From positions 22,501 through 86,500 of the forward strand of contig JAVXUO010003211.1 in NCBI GenBank assembly GCA_033065855.1: 64,000 bases of DNA, in the 5' to 3' direction. Below the pieces are notes generated by a model. It saw only the letters and a list, made by a program, of their open reading frames with translations. It ran no database searches and was not told the origin of the DNA. Of this stretch, positions 9,350 to 21,779 are shown piece after piece; positions within the stretch are counted from its first letter, which is position 1; each line of letters opens with the position of its first letter. Origin of the DNA: Escallonia rubra. Taxonomy: Eukaryota; Streptophyta; Magnoliopsida; Escalloniales; Escalloniaceae. Made by a program: the position numbers and the translations under genes.

Positions 9350-11480
9350 TACTTATTTAAGAGGAACAAGAAATGTATACTATGGAAAATAACATGTACA
9401 TACTGTCATTACGAGATCCAAACTGAAATGTAAGAAAATAACAACTAAAACAATAGCTGCCAGACAAAACACCACTAAGCTTTAGAAAGAACAAAACACA
9501 TTAGCTTTATCCAGCATCAAACCATTCTTGCCTGACTCCAAGTCTAGAAGTTAAAGCAAAGTATGCCAATGCCGAAGTGAGTTACAGTACATAATCTGTG
9601 CCTTGGGCAATGTGCAATGTATTCACCTTCCGGCTGCTGTTATACATGTTGCACAAAGGATTACTAACAGGCGCTGAAGAACCCTGTTCTTCTCTACATT
9701 TTATCTGCATAAGTGAATTTGAGTGAGCGACCAATATAACAAGATGTAAGCATTTCATTTTCGATAACCATGAAATTGTAAGTAACAAAGTTGTTGTTGT
9801 ATCAGAACACACATCAGCCTCAGAATATGCCCCAATCAGTATCCAAACTGATTTAAACATTTTCATGCCAAGACCAACTAAATCATCACCATTTTGGCTA
9901 GGTGTTGGCTTTGCAATTGAGATAGCACAAAAAATAGTGGATAATGGAAACGGATGTACACATGTGTCTGAAAACTGCATAGGGATAATAGGATGGTAAA
10001 AGTGTTCAAAACGCACAATAGTTGGTACACGAATATCTTGACTTTTATAGATTTTTTTTGGACCAGACGTTGGAACCTAGGAGTAAATCTGACTTTGACA
10101 AACAAATTATGACCAAGTCTTAAACCATGATCCGCAATGAGCTGCTCATTTTTTAAGATAAGAATGTTCCAAGCACACCAGAAAACCCAAAGTCAAACCA
10201 AAACTCTCGCGAGGAAGAATAAATCACCCTGATTACGAAAAACTGGCTTAGTAAGGCAAAGTAAATTCCAATCTCTTGCTGAGCTAGTTTTAGGACTTGA
10301 ATGTACCCCAAATGTTTGAGTCCAAATGTGATTAGTGTAACTACATAGAAGAAAAGATGATCATGAGTTTCAGGATACTATAGACAAAGCAGACACATTT
10401 CAGAGATCTGAAGATGTAGAAATTGCCACACAAAGATTGTAGGCTTTTCTGGCATTGGTAATTTCCAGACCTTATGCCAAATATTGGAAGGCATAGAGGA
10501 AAGTATAAAAGTCTTGCGAATCTCATTACTTCGTAGAAGCTTATAAGTATGTGATGTCAAAAAGATGCCTCCCTTAATAGCTGGCCAGAAACGCACGTCC
10601 TCACCTCCCGAGGAGACAATATTTAAAATGATTGAAACCGATGTTGAAGGAAAAGTACGTAATGGGATTTGCATGTTCCAGCAATGCGAACTTGGAAATA
10701 AAGAGTCTAAAATCTGCCAGTGTTTATTATGGTCAGTACAAAACAGTAACAATTGTTGAGATAGCATTGATGGTAACCACCAATCATCTAGACATAGATA
10801 GAGCACCCATTCCCAATTTTCCATGGTATCTGCTGCTTAAGAGTTCTTTGACCAACCAAAATACTATGTCAGATCCAAGAGGCTTGCCTAGCATTTCTTT
10901 TTTTTGGTTAGACCACCCGGTTTCCGGACACCACATTGGGAGCCGACTAATCCGGGTTCGAGCCGGGCAGGACCACATGGGCGGCAAAGCTCTCCCTACC
11001 AAGTTTTAACACAGCTGCATTCCCAGGGCTCGAACACGAGACCTCTGGTTAAGCTAGGACAACCCCTTACCAGTTGACCTACGCGCTTGGTGGTGCTTGC
11101 CTAGCATTTCTGGTAGTTAGAAAAGACGATTGAGAAAAGTATATGTCCTTAAGCACACGTGCTACTAAACTATCTGGATTGGTCCGAAATCTTCCATCCT
11201 TGTTTTACTAGTAAGGCCTGATTAAAGAGTTTGAAATCCCAAAAACCCAGTCCATCTCTTACTTTTGGGTAAACACATGGTAGGCCAGGCCACCCAGTGA
11301 CTAGATCGATGATGCGCATCTCTTGACCACCAGAACCGCGCCAATATCTGATCTAGCTGTTTACAGACAGCCACTGGGAATTTTTTCCATGCTTGTTTTA
11401 CTGGAATGATTATGCATACATGCCACTGGCAAGAGGCTAAATGTACCATATACCTCATGGACCTAACATACTTGTATGTA
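9350..11480 (-). pseudogene. LINE (L1-type) 3' part in copy A, decayed
   Basis: Reverse-strand fragments match the C-terminal part of plant LINE ORF2: ARFWWSRDAHHRSSHWVAW and CLPKSKRWTGFLGFQ (end of the reverse-transcriptase region, 11,222-11,494), then HTYKLLRSNEIR and VWKLPMPEKPTIFVWQFL with EMCLLCL (the zf-RVT zinc-binding region, around 10,380-10,560). Reading frames are broken many times. A T-tract near 9,347-9,354 on the + strand may be the remnant poly(A) end. Upstream endonuclease and RT core sequence is not present in this copy; the fuller copy is at 13,980-17,870. Not functional. Confidence 0.8.
10899..11094 (-). mobile_element. tRNA-derived SINE (Au-like) with a 17-bp TSD
   Basis: On the reverse strand the element starts ACCACCAAGCGCGTAGGTCA, has a box A-like TAGGTCAACTGGTAAGG and a box B-like GTGTTCGAGCCC, and ends in GGTGGTCTAACC plus an A-rich tail. 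It is flanked by exact 17-bp direct repeats GCTTGCCTAGCATTTCT at 10,882-10,898 and 11,095-11,111. The paralogous site in copy B (about 15,570-15,595) lacks the insert, confirming both borders. The internal Pol III promoter boxes come from a tRNA. It needs LINE machinery to move. Confidence 0.92.
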
Positions 11481-12342
11481 GAATGAGGAGTCATGTGGTG
11501 GTGTTCTACCTATTTAAAAGTACAAAAACTGTTCAAATTGTATGTCTTACAAGGCAAAATGACTTTCCACATTGTGATTCATAATACCAGATAACAAAGA
11601 GCAATGGTTGTGCTGCGGCCCCTTTTGGTTCAACTTATGTGTAGTACCTCCCTTTTGGTTAATTGGTCCAAACATAAATCCCAATGATCATTTATAGCAA
11701 TTTATTTTTATTATTATAAAGTCGAACACTAAGGTTAACTGATCCTTGGATAGGTAGTTCACTACTTCTCCTTGATGCCTCTGAAGTTCTTTGATTTTTT
11801 TTATAGCTTCATTCCGATCAAAAGACTAGTTTTATGCCTAGAGCTGCAGTTACAAAGTGAATTCTTACAGTTCATGGACTACACCATCCCACTTCATTAA
11901 GATGAATATCAAGAAAATCCCAAGTCTAAACACACTTCTTTCAGACATTTTTGTAAAAAAAGTTATGTTCAATTAAAATTTGAAAAAACAACAACAATCC
12001 AAATCATGTATGGATATACCACTATATAATATGGCAAAGAGAAAGCTTAACAAACTGAGGTAGTGGTGACATGTCTTATGGTGTAGAGAGACAGAGAAAA
12101 GAAGAGAACAAAAGATGTAAAGTATGAAAGGACAGAGAGAAGAGAAGAAATGAGGCAACTAGGGATCAAAGTGTGAAATCTGGCGAGGGGGAGTGCAAAA
12201 TACTAGTAAGCCTCCACTCTTCTTCCCTCAATTTTAACTTCAAAATATTTTTTTTGTTTTACTGTGTGCCCACTGTGTGTTTCTAGGCTATGGAAGGTAC
12301 AAACTTCTAGGCAGCCGTACAAAGTGGTGGGTGTGCAATATG

Positions 12343-13831
12343 GGGGTAAATATAATTTGTCATCTTGTACTTTAGGCCGATTGATTTAAGATCCTCTCTT
12401 TAAACCTACTTTTACAAATTGGGTAAATTTTGATGGGCGGAACAAATCCATTTGAAATGTTAAAAGTACCCCTTTTGATCCCCAAAACTTTCAAACTCCT
12501 GACATTTTCTAAACTTTCTTCACAAGCCATGCTCCCCCCCCCCCCCAACTCATCCATTCCACTAGCCCACACACCCGCATACACATAGTTCCAACTCCAC
12601 GACCCACTCACCCCCCACCCCCCAATCCCATGCCCCACACACACGAACATCACCTCTCTCTATCTCTCTCTCTCACTCACTCACTCACTCACCCACTCAC
12701 TCACCCACTCACATACACGCACGCGCGGGCATGCGCACATACACATAAATGAATTTAAAAAAAAGTCTCACATGCACAGAGCACGTACTAATTCACACAC
12801 ACAGTCACACAGAACACACATAACACATACACATAGTCAGATGGGAGGATAATCACCTATAATGATTAACAAACAAGTTATGATTCATTTTTCATTACAC
12901 AGGACGAAGCCAATATAAAGATAGGTTGAAAAAGGACATAAAATTAAAAGCCACAAACCCAGGCCCTCATAGTACGACACAAAACAAACCCCAAGATTTT
13001 GGCTTATCATAATCTCTCGAATAATGGCCACCTTCGCCGTATTCACCATCATCACGATCACGGCCATCTCTGAACTTTCCCCCACCATACCCAACGCCGC
13101 CAGCATCATGACGATGATTCCCACCATCACCATCTTATCCTCGTTCATGACGACCACCGCCACTTCCAGTGCTGCGAAAACCATCCCTACCGCCACAGCC
13201 GCCGCCCCGAGGCTGGGCCTGATTGATAGTGATCTTACGTCCGTTAAGATCCTGCCCATTAATCATCTTGATCGCGTCTTTCATCGACTACTTGTATTTA
13301 ATGGCATCAATCTGAACCCCCCTTAATCTCCCAATCTCCGGATCGTTAATGATCTACACGCCAAACAAATAGAAAATCATCAGATCTGATGAACACACAT
13401 ATGTAATTGTGTGTTCAGTGTGTATGGGTGGGTATGGGTGTGTGTTTGTTTTTGCAGTGTGTGTGGCGTGTGAATTCGTGCGAGTGTGAGCATGTGTTTG
13501 GGGTGTGGGTTTGTGTGAGTGTTTGGGAGGGGGGGGGGGGGGGGGTATAGGTATGGGTGCATGTGGGTATGGGCGTGTGTTTGTGTTTGCAGTGTGATTT
13601 TGCAGTGTGATTTTGTGTGGGCATGTAGTGTTTCTATGTTAAATGAAAAGGGTAGTTTGGTCTTTAAAAATTATCAAACAACTCCCGCCTAAAAAGTGTG
13701 TTAATTTGGATAAAAACTGTCCAATTTACCCAATTTTGATGAGTAGAAGTAGATTTAGTGCAACTTTTTAAAAAAGAGAGGACAATAATTCAACTGGCCT
13801 AAAGTCAAAGGGGCAACGTGTATTTACCCGG
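12343..13831. mobile_element. Pack-MULE-like element, copy B
   Basis: Paralogue of 7,847-9,230 created by the segmental duplication. The ends GGGGTAAATATAATTTG and (reverse complement) CCGGGTAAATACACG are more diverged than in copy A. Flanks TGCAATATG (12,334-12,342) and TATAATATG (13,832-13,840) retain 7 of 9 matching bases. Cargo and microsatellite positions are as in copy A, with a CTCACTCACT tract near 12,660-12,715 and a G-run near 13,530. Confidence 0.75.
13015..13345 (-). pseudogene. Glycine-rich RNA-binding protein exon (captured fragment, copy B)
   Basis: Same gene piece as at 8,426-8,765. On the reverse strand it reads SMKDAIKMINGQDLNGRKI, then INQAQPRGGGCGGRDGFR and a glycine-rich tail ending EGGHYSRDY. 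The premature stop after the RRM in copy A is absent here (INQAQ rather than VN-stop), but the RNP1 stretch is damaged and another stop lies inside it. Upstream, TTTGTTTGGCGTGTAG followed by ATCATTAACGATCCGGAG looks like an intron acceptor joined to the RRM exon. Not a functional gene. Confidence 0.8.
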
Positions 13832-13882
13832 TATAATATGTGTGACTGTGTGCGTATGGCATTTATAATGTGTGGGTCTGCA

Positions 13883-13918
<36 letters not shown>

Positions 13919-13979
13919 CGTGCGTTCTGTGTGACGTGGGTGTGTGTGTAGCTTGTGTTGCGCATGAGTGTGTGGTAAT

Positions 13980-16900
13980 ATTTTCTTTTTTAGAGAAACA
14001 AGAAATGTATACCATGGAAATTAACATGTACATACTGTCATTACATAGATCCAAACTGAAATGTAAGAAAATAACAACTAAAACAATAACTGCCAGACAA
14101 AACACCACTAAGCCTCAGAAAAAACAAAACACCGAAGCTCTATCCAGCATTTGCTTGACTCTAAGTCTAGAAGTTAAAGCAAAGTATGCCAATGCTGAAG
14201 AGAGCTGCAGTATGTAATATGTGCCTTGGGCAATGTGCAATGATGTATGCACCTTATGGCTGCTGTTATATATGTTGCACAAAAGATTACTAACAGGCGC
14301 TGAAGAACCCCGTTCTTCTCTACATTTTATCTACATAAGTAAATTCGAGTCAGCGACCAATACAATAAGATGTAAGCATTTCATTTTCGATAACCATGAA
14401 ATTATAAGTAACATAGCTGCCGCCGTATCAGAACACACATCTGTAGATAAAATAGCCTCAGAATATGCCCCAATCAGTATCCAAACTAATCTAAACATTG
14501 TAATGCCAATACTAACTAAATCATCACCATTTTGGCTCGATGTTGGCTTTGCAATTGAGATAGCAAAAAAAAAAAAAATAGTGGATAGTGGAACACAGAC
14601 ATACACATCTATCTGAAAACTGCACAGGGATAATAGGATGGTAAAAGTGTTCAAAACGCACAATAGTTGGCACATGGATATCACGACTTCTATAGCTATT
14701 TTCTGGACCACACGTTCCTAGGAGTACATCTGACATTGACAAACAAATTATGACCAAGTCTTAAACCACGATCCGAATGAACTGCTCATTTTTTTAAAGA
14801 AAAGACTGTTCAAAGCACACCAGAAAACCCAAAGTCAAACCAAAACTCTCACGAGGAAAAATAAATCACCCTGATTACAAAAAATAGCCTTAGTAAGGCA
14901 AAGTAAAATCCAACCCCTAGTTGAGCTACTTTAAGGACTTGAATGTACTCTAAATGCTTGAGTCCAAATGTGATTAATGTAACTACAATATAATGAAGAA
15001 AAGATTAACTTGAGTTTCAGGATACTGTAGACAAAGCAGACACATTTCAGAGATCTGACAGTGTCTTTTCCATAATTCTATTGACACTGCTAACTGAAGA
15101 TGTAGGAATTGACAGACAAAGATTTTAAGCTTTTCTGGCACTAGCAATTTCCAGACCTTACGCCAAATATTGGAAGGCATAGAGGAAAGTATAGAAGTCC
15201 TGCGAATCCCATTACTCCGCAAAAGCTTATAAGTATGTGATGTCAAAAAAGATGTCTCCCTTAACAGCTGGCCGGAAATGCACGTTCTCACTTTCCGGGA
15301 AAACAATATTTAAAATGAGTGAAACCAACGTTGAAGGAAAAGTACGTAATGGGATTTGCTGATTCCAGCAATGCGAACTTGGAAATAAGAAGTCTGAAAT
15401 TTGTCAGTGTCTATTATGGTCAGTACATAATGGTGGCAACTGCTCAGGGGGCATTGATGGTAACCACCAATCATCCAGAAAAAAGTAGAGTACCCATTCC
15501 TGATTTTTCCACTGTATGCCCTGCTTAAGAGTTCTTTGACCAACTAAAATACTACGCCAAATCCAAGAGGATTGCTTAGGATTTCTAGCAGTTAGAAAAG
15601 ACGATTGAGAGAAGTATATGTCCTTAAGCACACGTGCTACTAAACTATCCGGATTGGTCCGAAATCTTCCATGCTTGTTTTACTAGTAAGGCCTGATGAA
15701 AGAGTTTGAAATCCCGAAAACTCATTCCACCTCTGACTTTTGGGTAAACATATGGTAGGCTAGGCCACCCAGTGAATAGATCGATGATGCACATCTCTTG
15801 ACTACCAAAATCGCGCCAATATCAGATCTAAATGTTTACTGACCGCCACTGGGAATCTGTATACTTACATATAATGGCCGAGGAGGGAAGAAAGCACCAA
15901 ATGGATAAGTGTAGCGCAACCTGCTTTATTCAGAAGAAGCCCTAACTAGTGTGCACACCTATCTAGTACCTCTGACAACGCCAGTAAATATCTCTCTTTT
16001 TTTGACACAAATATCCAAATTAATTCCTCGATATTTCTCGAAATCCTCCTTCACATTGATATCAAATTCTTTCTGAATTGAAGTTCTCAACTCTGCTGAA
16101 GCATTGGGGCTAATCGTTAAACTCGATTTGTCCCAATTGATACATTGACCCAACATCAAACATTATTCACTTAGAACCGATCGAACTACAGTGATACTCT
16201 GGGCGACATTTTTATGCAAACGAAGGAAAAGGTAAATATGCCGGCATACATTAAGTGAGTTATAGCAAGCGAAAGCTTTCCAGCTTTAATTCCCTAAGAT
16301 TTTCTGATGATGTTCATCTTACAGTAAAGCCATTGATGAGATTTCAGAACAGAGAATGAATTGGAAAGGTGATAAAGGGTCACCCTGCCGTGTGCCCCAA
16401 CGAGGCTTGAAAGGAGTTGTTGACGCTCCATTAACCAGAAGTGAGTAAGATATTGTACTTACACATTGCAAAAGCAAATTCACCCAGAAGTGAGGAAAAC
16501 CAAATCTAAGAGGCTCTTCTTGAAGAAATTCCCAACTCACCCCGTTAGAAGCCTTACTCATATCCAATTTGAGCAAACCATAACTACACAACCTTTTTTC
16601 CTAGTTTAGACACAATCAATGAGTTCTTGAGCTAGAAAAGACATTCTCGAAAAGACTACGCCTAGAGATAAATGCATTCTGAAAAGAGGAAATGATGTCA
16701 CTGATGATGTGAGTAATTCATGTAACCAGGACCTTAGAGATGACTTTATAAATGACATTACAGAGACTAGTGGACCTAAAATTCGTAGGTGATTTTGGAA
16801 TCGACCGTTTAAGAATTAAGGTAACAAAAGACTGATTGGTCGCCAAAAGCATTTGTCCAAAATTAAGAAAGGAGAGGACTGTAGTAATTACTAAAGGTCC

Positions 16901-17870
16901 CATAATTCCCCAACATCTCTGATAGACTACTGCTGGAATACGATGAGGTCCCGTTGTTTTCATACCTTCCTCAAGCGTAAATGCAAGTCTAAGTAATGAG
17001 ATATGCGAGGATGAGAGTGAATAGAAAATTGCTATAGGTAGGAACTACTGGCATTCACATTAGGACGAGTCAAAGCACAGGAAGAAAATAGATTCTTGAA
17101 ATACTCCACAATAATGGATCTAATGGAATCTACATCAGAAATCAGTGGCCTAGTCCTATCCTTCAAAGTAGTGATTTGATTTGACCTACGTCGAATGATT
17201 GTAGAAGTGTGAAAAAGTTTTGTATTTTGATCGCCCTGGTCTAGCCAATTGATTTTGGCCCCCTCAACCCCGAAAACTTCTTCATATTTTCGCAGGAAAT
17301 TAAGTTTACGACGTAGCAAGAAATCCTCCTGACAAGAATAATCTAAGGATAACTGACACATACCTTAGTAAAACAACAGTGCTACTGCGTATATTTTATC
17401 TAAGCTTCTAGTTGCCTAAAACAAGTCAAGCTCCAATTTTTTAAAACTCGCAACAACATTTTACTCTTACCATTATTTGAAAGAGAGGGGACCAACAGAA
17501 GGCAACAACCAGACATCTCTAATTACCATAAAAATCTGTGGGGATGATAACCACATGGCTTCAAAGAGCCAAGGCAGGTAATAAGTACTCCAAAACGAAC
17601 GGGTATCACATAAAATTGGGGAATGATCTGATAGTTGTATGGCCAGATTCCTAACTATTGCATGCGAATATTGTACAATCCAAGAAGGAGATGCCATAAC
17701 TCGATCAAATATATCATATACCAACCCCCACTCAAGAGAACACCGAACCCAAGTGAATAAAGGACCATCCCAACAGACATCTGACATGCCAAAAGACGCT
17801 AGGAAATTTCGTTATAGTTGAGCTTCATGAATAACAACATCGTTCCTGAAATTTTGCTATGTGTGTAATA
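13980..17870 (-). pseudogene. LINE (L1-type), 5'-truncated, decayed; endonuclease-RT-zf-RVT
   Basis: Reverse-strand pieces follow the order of plant LINE ORF2. The endonuclease C-terminus is at 17,473-17,787 (GPLFTWVRC, FDRVMASPSWIVQYSHA, LSDHSPIL); the linker at 17,032-17,361 (INWLDQGDQNTKLFHTST); RT core at 16,718-16,963 (NFRSTSLCNVIYKVISKVL) and 16,319-16,591 (LKLDMSKASNGVSWEFL, GTRQGDPLSPFQFILC); RT palm/thumb at 15,959-16,159 (GQCINWDKSSLTISPNA); and zf-RVT at 14,983-15,306 (VWKLLVPEKLKIFVCQFLHL, EMCLLCL). The FADD box falls in a degraded gap. Frameshifts and stops separate every piece. The N-terminal endonuclease is missing, as in 5'-truncated target-primed insertions. Left part lies in duplication copy B. 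Confidence 0.88.
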
Positions 17871-19620
17871 TGTGTGACAATGTATATATGGTGTTTGTAA
17901 CTATGTGGGTGTGCGTGTGTGGATGTGTATGATGTGTGACGTGGGTGTGTGTGTAGTGTGTTGGGTATGCACGTATGTAATGTAAGTGATACTGTGTCAA
18001 CTGTGTGGGTATGCATATATGTGTATGTGCCATGGGTGTAACAGCGAAGTCAGAAATTTTGTATAAGGTAGGCACCAATGTAACTTTTTAAAGGTATCTT
18101 ACCATGTTCCGTTAAAAACTACTCCGTAATAAAGATGAAGCTTATAATGTTGTTTTAAGACATAAAATTCGCATTATATTTTTTGTAGTTATTATTTACT
18201 TTGGACATTAAAATCAATAAAATATTTCGAAAAGGAATTGACGTACTAGTATAGATCTAAAGTAACAAAAGTCAAACTAAATTGAAGTGTTGGAATTTCT
18301 TAATTGTTATGTTGTAGGAATGATTTTGTGCAAATATTGAAAAAAAATCATGGCTTTAAAAAAGTTTTTAAAATCTATAAATTTTGGAGGGACACCAAAG
18401 TAGCAAAACCATTAATTTAAAACTCATAGTACAAAAACTACTTAATGCCAAACGGTGGAGGGGGGCACGTACCCACTGTGCCACCCCCTTCCCTCTGCTA
18501 TTGCGTGGGGATTTTTGTGTAATATGTGTAACAGCTGTGAACGGTGTGTAATTGTTTGGGTGTGCGTGCGTGTGTGTCGTGGGTGTGTCTGGAGTGTATG
18601 TTGTGTGTGTGTGTAATATGTGTAACAATATGTGTATGGGGAGGAAGGGGTGGTTATAACCGTGTATGTGCGTGGTGCGCGCGTGTACTGTGTGTGAACT
18701 GTTGTGTGTAATGGCTGCGAGGGGTATCTAGATAGTAGTGTGGCACCATGTGTAGTTGTACCCCGCTCTTGTGCAGGTATACCATGCACTTCAGCATGTG
18801 TACCCCATGCTGGTTTAGTTGTACCTTACGCCTCTGTGTATATTTTCAAAGAATGGTTAGTGTGTGACTGTGTTGGGGTTGGCGCATGGTGGTTGTTTGG
18901 CTGACTAGATTTTGCGACAAGGTCCTTAAGCTATTTTAGAATTTCTACAAGGTTTCAAATTTCTTTTTCAAAAATGTATAGTATTTTTAATACTTTTTGC
19001 AAGTTAATATGTTCTAAATTCATTTAGGGCCTTTAAAAATAAATATTAAATTATGAGCCTTAATCGATTATTGAAGTTCATGATGTTGCTATTATTGCAA
19101 GTGGAACATCGAATTACGTGTTGATTTAGCAATTATTGTTCTTTTACATATTGACATGAGATAGTATATTGATGCGTTATAAGAATAGCCTATATTGGAG
19201 GCGTTAAAAATATGTTCTGTTTACTGCGTGGCATGCAGGTTAGTACCTTGATGAACTAGTTATTGTACATATGCTTATGTAGTTACCATTTTTACTATGC
19301 ACTGCCAGTGTGACTTTGTTATTTCTCATTTTCAATATGGATGTCGAACTAATTATGATCACCTCTTTACTCTTTGGAAAGTTTGTCATCAAATTGAACC
19401 TGTGAGTCGTTTGTAATCACTTCGTTTAGTTTTTGAGCGACCTTAATGAGCTCTCAAAAGTTCACCCTTGTTCTTTTTGCAGGTAATGGTTAGTAGATTG
19501 CTTGATGATGTGTTTAGAGCTTAAGTGAACGACTATCCTTTATTGTTTTGATTAGTATAACCCCTTGCTAGGTAAACATTGTTTAGTTCATTATGTCGAT
19601 AACTTAAATGTGGTCTTTTC
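17860..19620 (+). repeat. Decayed LTR-like block A (TG-rich)
   Basis: TG-rich cryptic repeats (17,870-18,020; 18,520-18,720) are followed by landmarks shared with the LTR-like blocks at 31,351-37,197 and 49,325-52,640: TTGACATGAGATAGTATATT near 19,160, TGTACATATGCTTATGTA near 19,267, and GCAGGTAATGGTTAGTAG near 19,480. Neither terminal TGTAAYACCCC nor GGGRTGTTACA is seen here, so it is a truncated copy. No protein gene. Confidence 0.6.
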
Positions 19621-20640
19621 ATCTATGACAAATTATTTTAAAGCATTTGAATTATTGCAATGATTAGAAGCTCTGACATATATTGGGAGTTGTTTATTAA
19701 GTCGAGGTTGTTCATGTCATCGAGTAATTGATCGAATGATTGTTCAGTGCTTCGAATATTTGGGACGTTACATATCATGTCCCACTTCATGGTAGATGTA
19801 GGTTTATTAGCAGCATACTCCGCAGCAATATTACACGATGGTAAATCCAGAAGTAGGTCTATTAGTAGTATCTGACCATTTCTTAACATAAATGGCAACC
19901 TGCACTTTCTTCTAAGGGACAACCTGACTTGTGGGCCTCTGACGTTCGAGAAGATGGAGGTAATTTAATTATGGATACAACTACAAATATTTTACTTTGT
20001 AGTTAAATTCTCGTCGTGCAAGGCTTTGTTGTTTTTCAACCCAATTTTATCCCACGTTACACTAGTAATTTAAATACAACATATACAATAACTCAGGAAA
20101 GTATCTTTATAACACCTTTTTTCATTCTTTGCAAGGCGCTAGACACTGTTTTTAGCATTGGTTGTCCAAATTTTGGGCAGTTTGTATGGTATAAGCAGAG
20201 CTAAAAAAACTAGATGATAAGGGACTAAATTAGAATGAATAGAGGCACAGGTACCTGAGAACCGGTTGTGAGACGATGTTCCGGCCGGGTTACCTTGTCA
20301 AAGATTCTTGGAGTATGTCTTGTCAAAAAAATTCAAGATGTTCATAACCATCCTTCTCACTACTACTCACATCAAAAGTAATCAAGCATCATCCATATAG
20401 CATGTACCATAGTACAAAGGTACGTACGTCTCTTCTGTCTGACCTGAACTAAAGGGCTTGAATCCTTGTTAGATTACAAGGGTTGTGAATGTGATAAAGC
20501 CTAGCGCAAAACCTGAAATTACTCCAAGACAATGTTCTAGTAGTCTATGCATTGAAAGGAAAAATTAAGTATGGGGTTGTTAAACATTTCCACGAGAAGG
20601 CCACATTTGATGATAGCTAGTATTATTTTGCTTGGATTTA
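19621..20640. other. No recognisable gene
   Basis: A 94-codon reverse-strand frame at 19,638-19,922 (containing TMKWDMICNVPNI and SFDQLLDDMNN) resembles no family I know and has no supporting context. The rest is AT-rich non-coding DNA. Confidence 0.35.
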
Positions 20641-20659
20641 GCTAGAGATTGTTCTTTTC

Positions 20660-21217
20660 TTACATGTTTTTGAGCTGACGGCCGGTCATGGGCATCGTAT
20701 ACACATTCCGGTGATGTTGCGGTGTTTGATGTGACTTATATGACTAAAAAAATTTAGGATGCCATTTGATCCATTTTTTGGAGTGAATCACCATAGACAG
20801 TTTATATGGTTAGGAGTTGCATGGTAAAGGGATGAGAAAGAGGGAGCATCTTGTGTGTATATTCTACGTTTTATTGTGCATATTTGAGAGAGCTTCAACT
20901 GCAATCATCATTGACCAAGTTGGAGCCTCGGAAATGCAATTCCCAAAGTCTTTTCATATGTTCGATTTCACTTTTACGCGTTGCACATCAAAAAGCCCTG
21001 TAGTTTTGAAAGGTAATATGCCTTTTTTTTCCAACGTGATTTTTCATTGCATAACTGCTTGAGCTACATATACTAACTTATAAACTTGCGTGATTTTAAA
21101 GGGATGAAGGGGAGCAATTTTTTTCAATAGTTGCAGAATTTGTTTAAGATTTGGCCCATGAAGCAAAGGGAGGCACTATTCGTACATCCGAATGTCTGAA
21201 CCAACAACATATTTTAG
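20660..21217 (+). pseudogene. FAR1/MULE-type transposase fragment, decayed
   Basis: Around 20,675-20,825 the + strand encodes ADGRSWASYTHSGDVAVFD, then VTYMTKK and, after a one-base frameshift in an A-run, FRMPFDPFFGVNHHRQFIW. This is the first catalytic-aspartate region of MULE/FAR1-related transposases; the intact gene at 59,000-61,300 has DPRSIAAYLNFGDVVTFDTT and YSMPFAPFTGVNHH at the matching place. Downstream, IIIDQ near 20,905 may be the remnant of the second aspartate motif. The rest is unreadable, and the LTR retrotransposon starts at 21,218. Distinct in sequence from the MULE at 52.7 kb. It could be a former FRS host gene or an old transposon. Confidence 0.75.
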
Positions 21218-21658
21218 TGTTGCAGCTAAAAACTGGATCGGGAACAGCACCCGAAATCAGGCCTGCAAAAGAGAACACGAAGTGACCGCCGGGTGGGGTT
21301 CCTGCGGGGAACGCTCCGATGCTTAAGTCGGAGAAGGCTAACAAGGTAGAACTCTGAATAGCAGTATTACACAATGTGTATGTGTGTTAACTTAGGTTTA
21401 CCTGAAGGGCATGACCCCTTTATATAGTGGTAGAAGGAGGAGTCCTAGTAGGACTGAGCTTTGACCAACTCTAATTAGAATCCAGTTAGGATCTTAGAGG
21501 ATCTTATGTCAATCTGAGCTGATAGAGTCAGAGACTTTTTAGGATTATGCCCGATGATTGATATGGTAAGTGCCATATCAGTAGTGAGTCAGTACGGGTT
21601 ACGCGTCATAACCGTCACGTGTCGTCCGAAGATTGGAGGGATATTTTTAGCTATATCA
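21218..21658 (-). repeat. 3' LTR of the gag-only retrotransposon
   Basis: 441 bp. On the + strand it begins TGTTGCAGCTAAAAACTGG and ends TTTTAGCTATATCA, giving TG...CA ends on either strand. Almost identical to 26,555-27,009; the main difference is one missing copy of a 14-bp unit GTCATAACCGTCAC. A TATATAG box-like motif at 21,420-21,426 is shared by both LTRs. Confidence 0.93.
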
Positions 21659-21779
21659 TATGCCCCATGCTTTTACCAGCGTTAATGAAGCGGGTGGAAG
21701 CACACTTTTTCCACTGGTGATAGCGAAATATGCTAAAAACAGAACTGAATCTGTTTGTTGACATGTCAAATATTCAAAG

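Larger units (their letters stand above)
7117..11390. repeat. Tandem segmental duplication, copy A
   Basis: About 4.3 kb is collinear with copy B at 11,619-15,870. Shared landmarks in order are GGTTCAACTTATGTGTAGTA, a Pack-MULE-like element with a glycine-rich protein exon, a TG-rich tract, LINE 3' sequence and the LINE reverse-transcriptase thumb region. The copies have diverged by many substitutions and small indels, so the duplication is not recent. Copy A alone carries a SINE. Confidence 0.85.
11619..15870. repeat. Tandem segmental duplication, copy B
   Basis: Collinear with 7,117-11,390. Both copies end near ATATC[T/A]GATCTA and CCACTGGGAAT. A shared shoulder at 11,470-11,618 matches 4,800-4,963, so the original unit probably began there and copy A was later expanded by the MITE and hAT insertions. 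In copy B the LINE continues beyond the duplicated part into its RT core. Confidence 0.85.

Noticed and set aside
10899-11094. A functional tRNA gene suggested by box A and box B
   Set aside because: The sequence does not fold as a full tRNA, has a long unrelated 3' part with an A-rich tail and is flanked by 17-bp repeats: it is a SINE.
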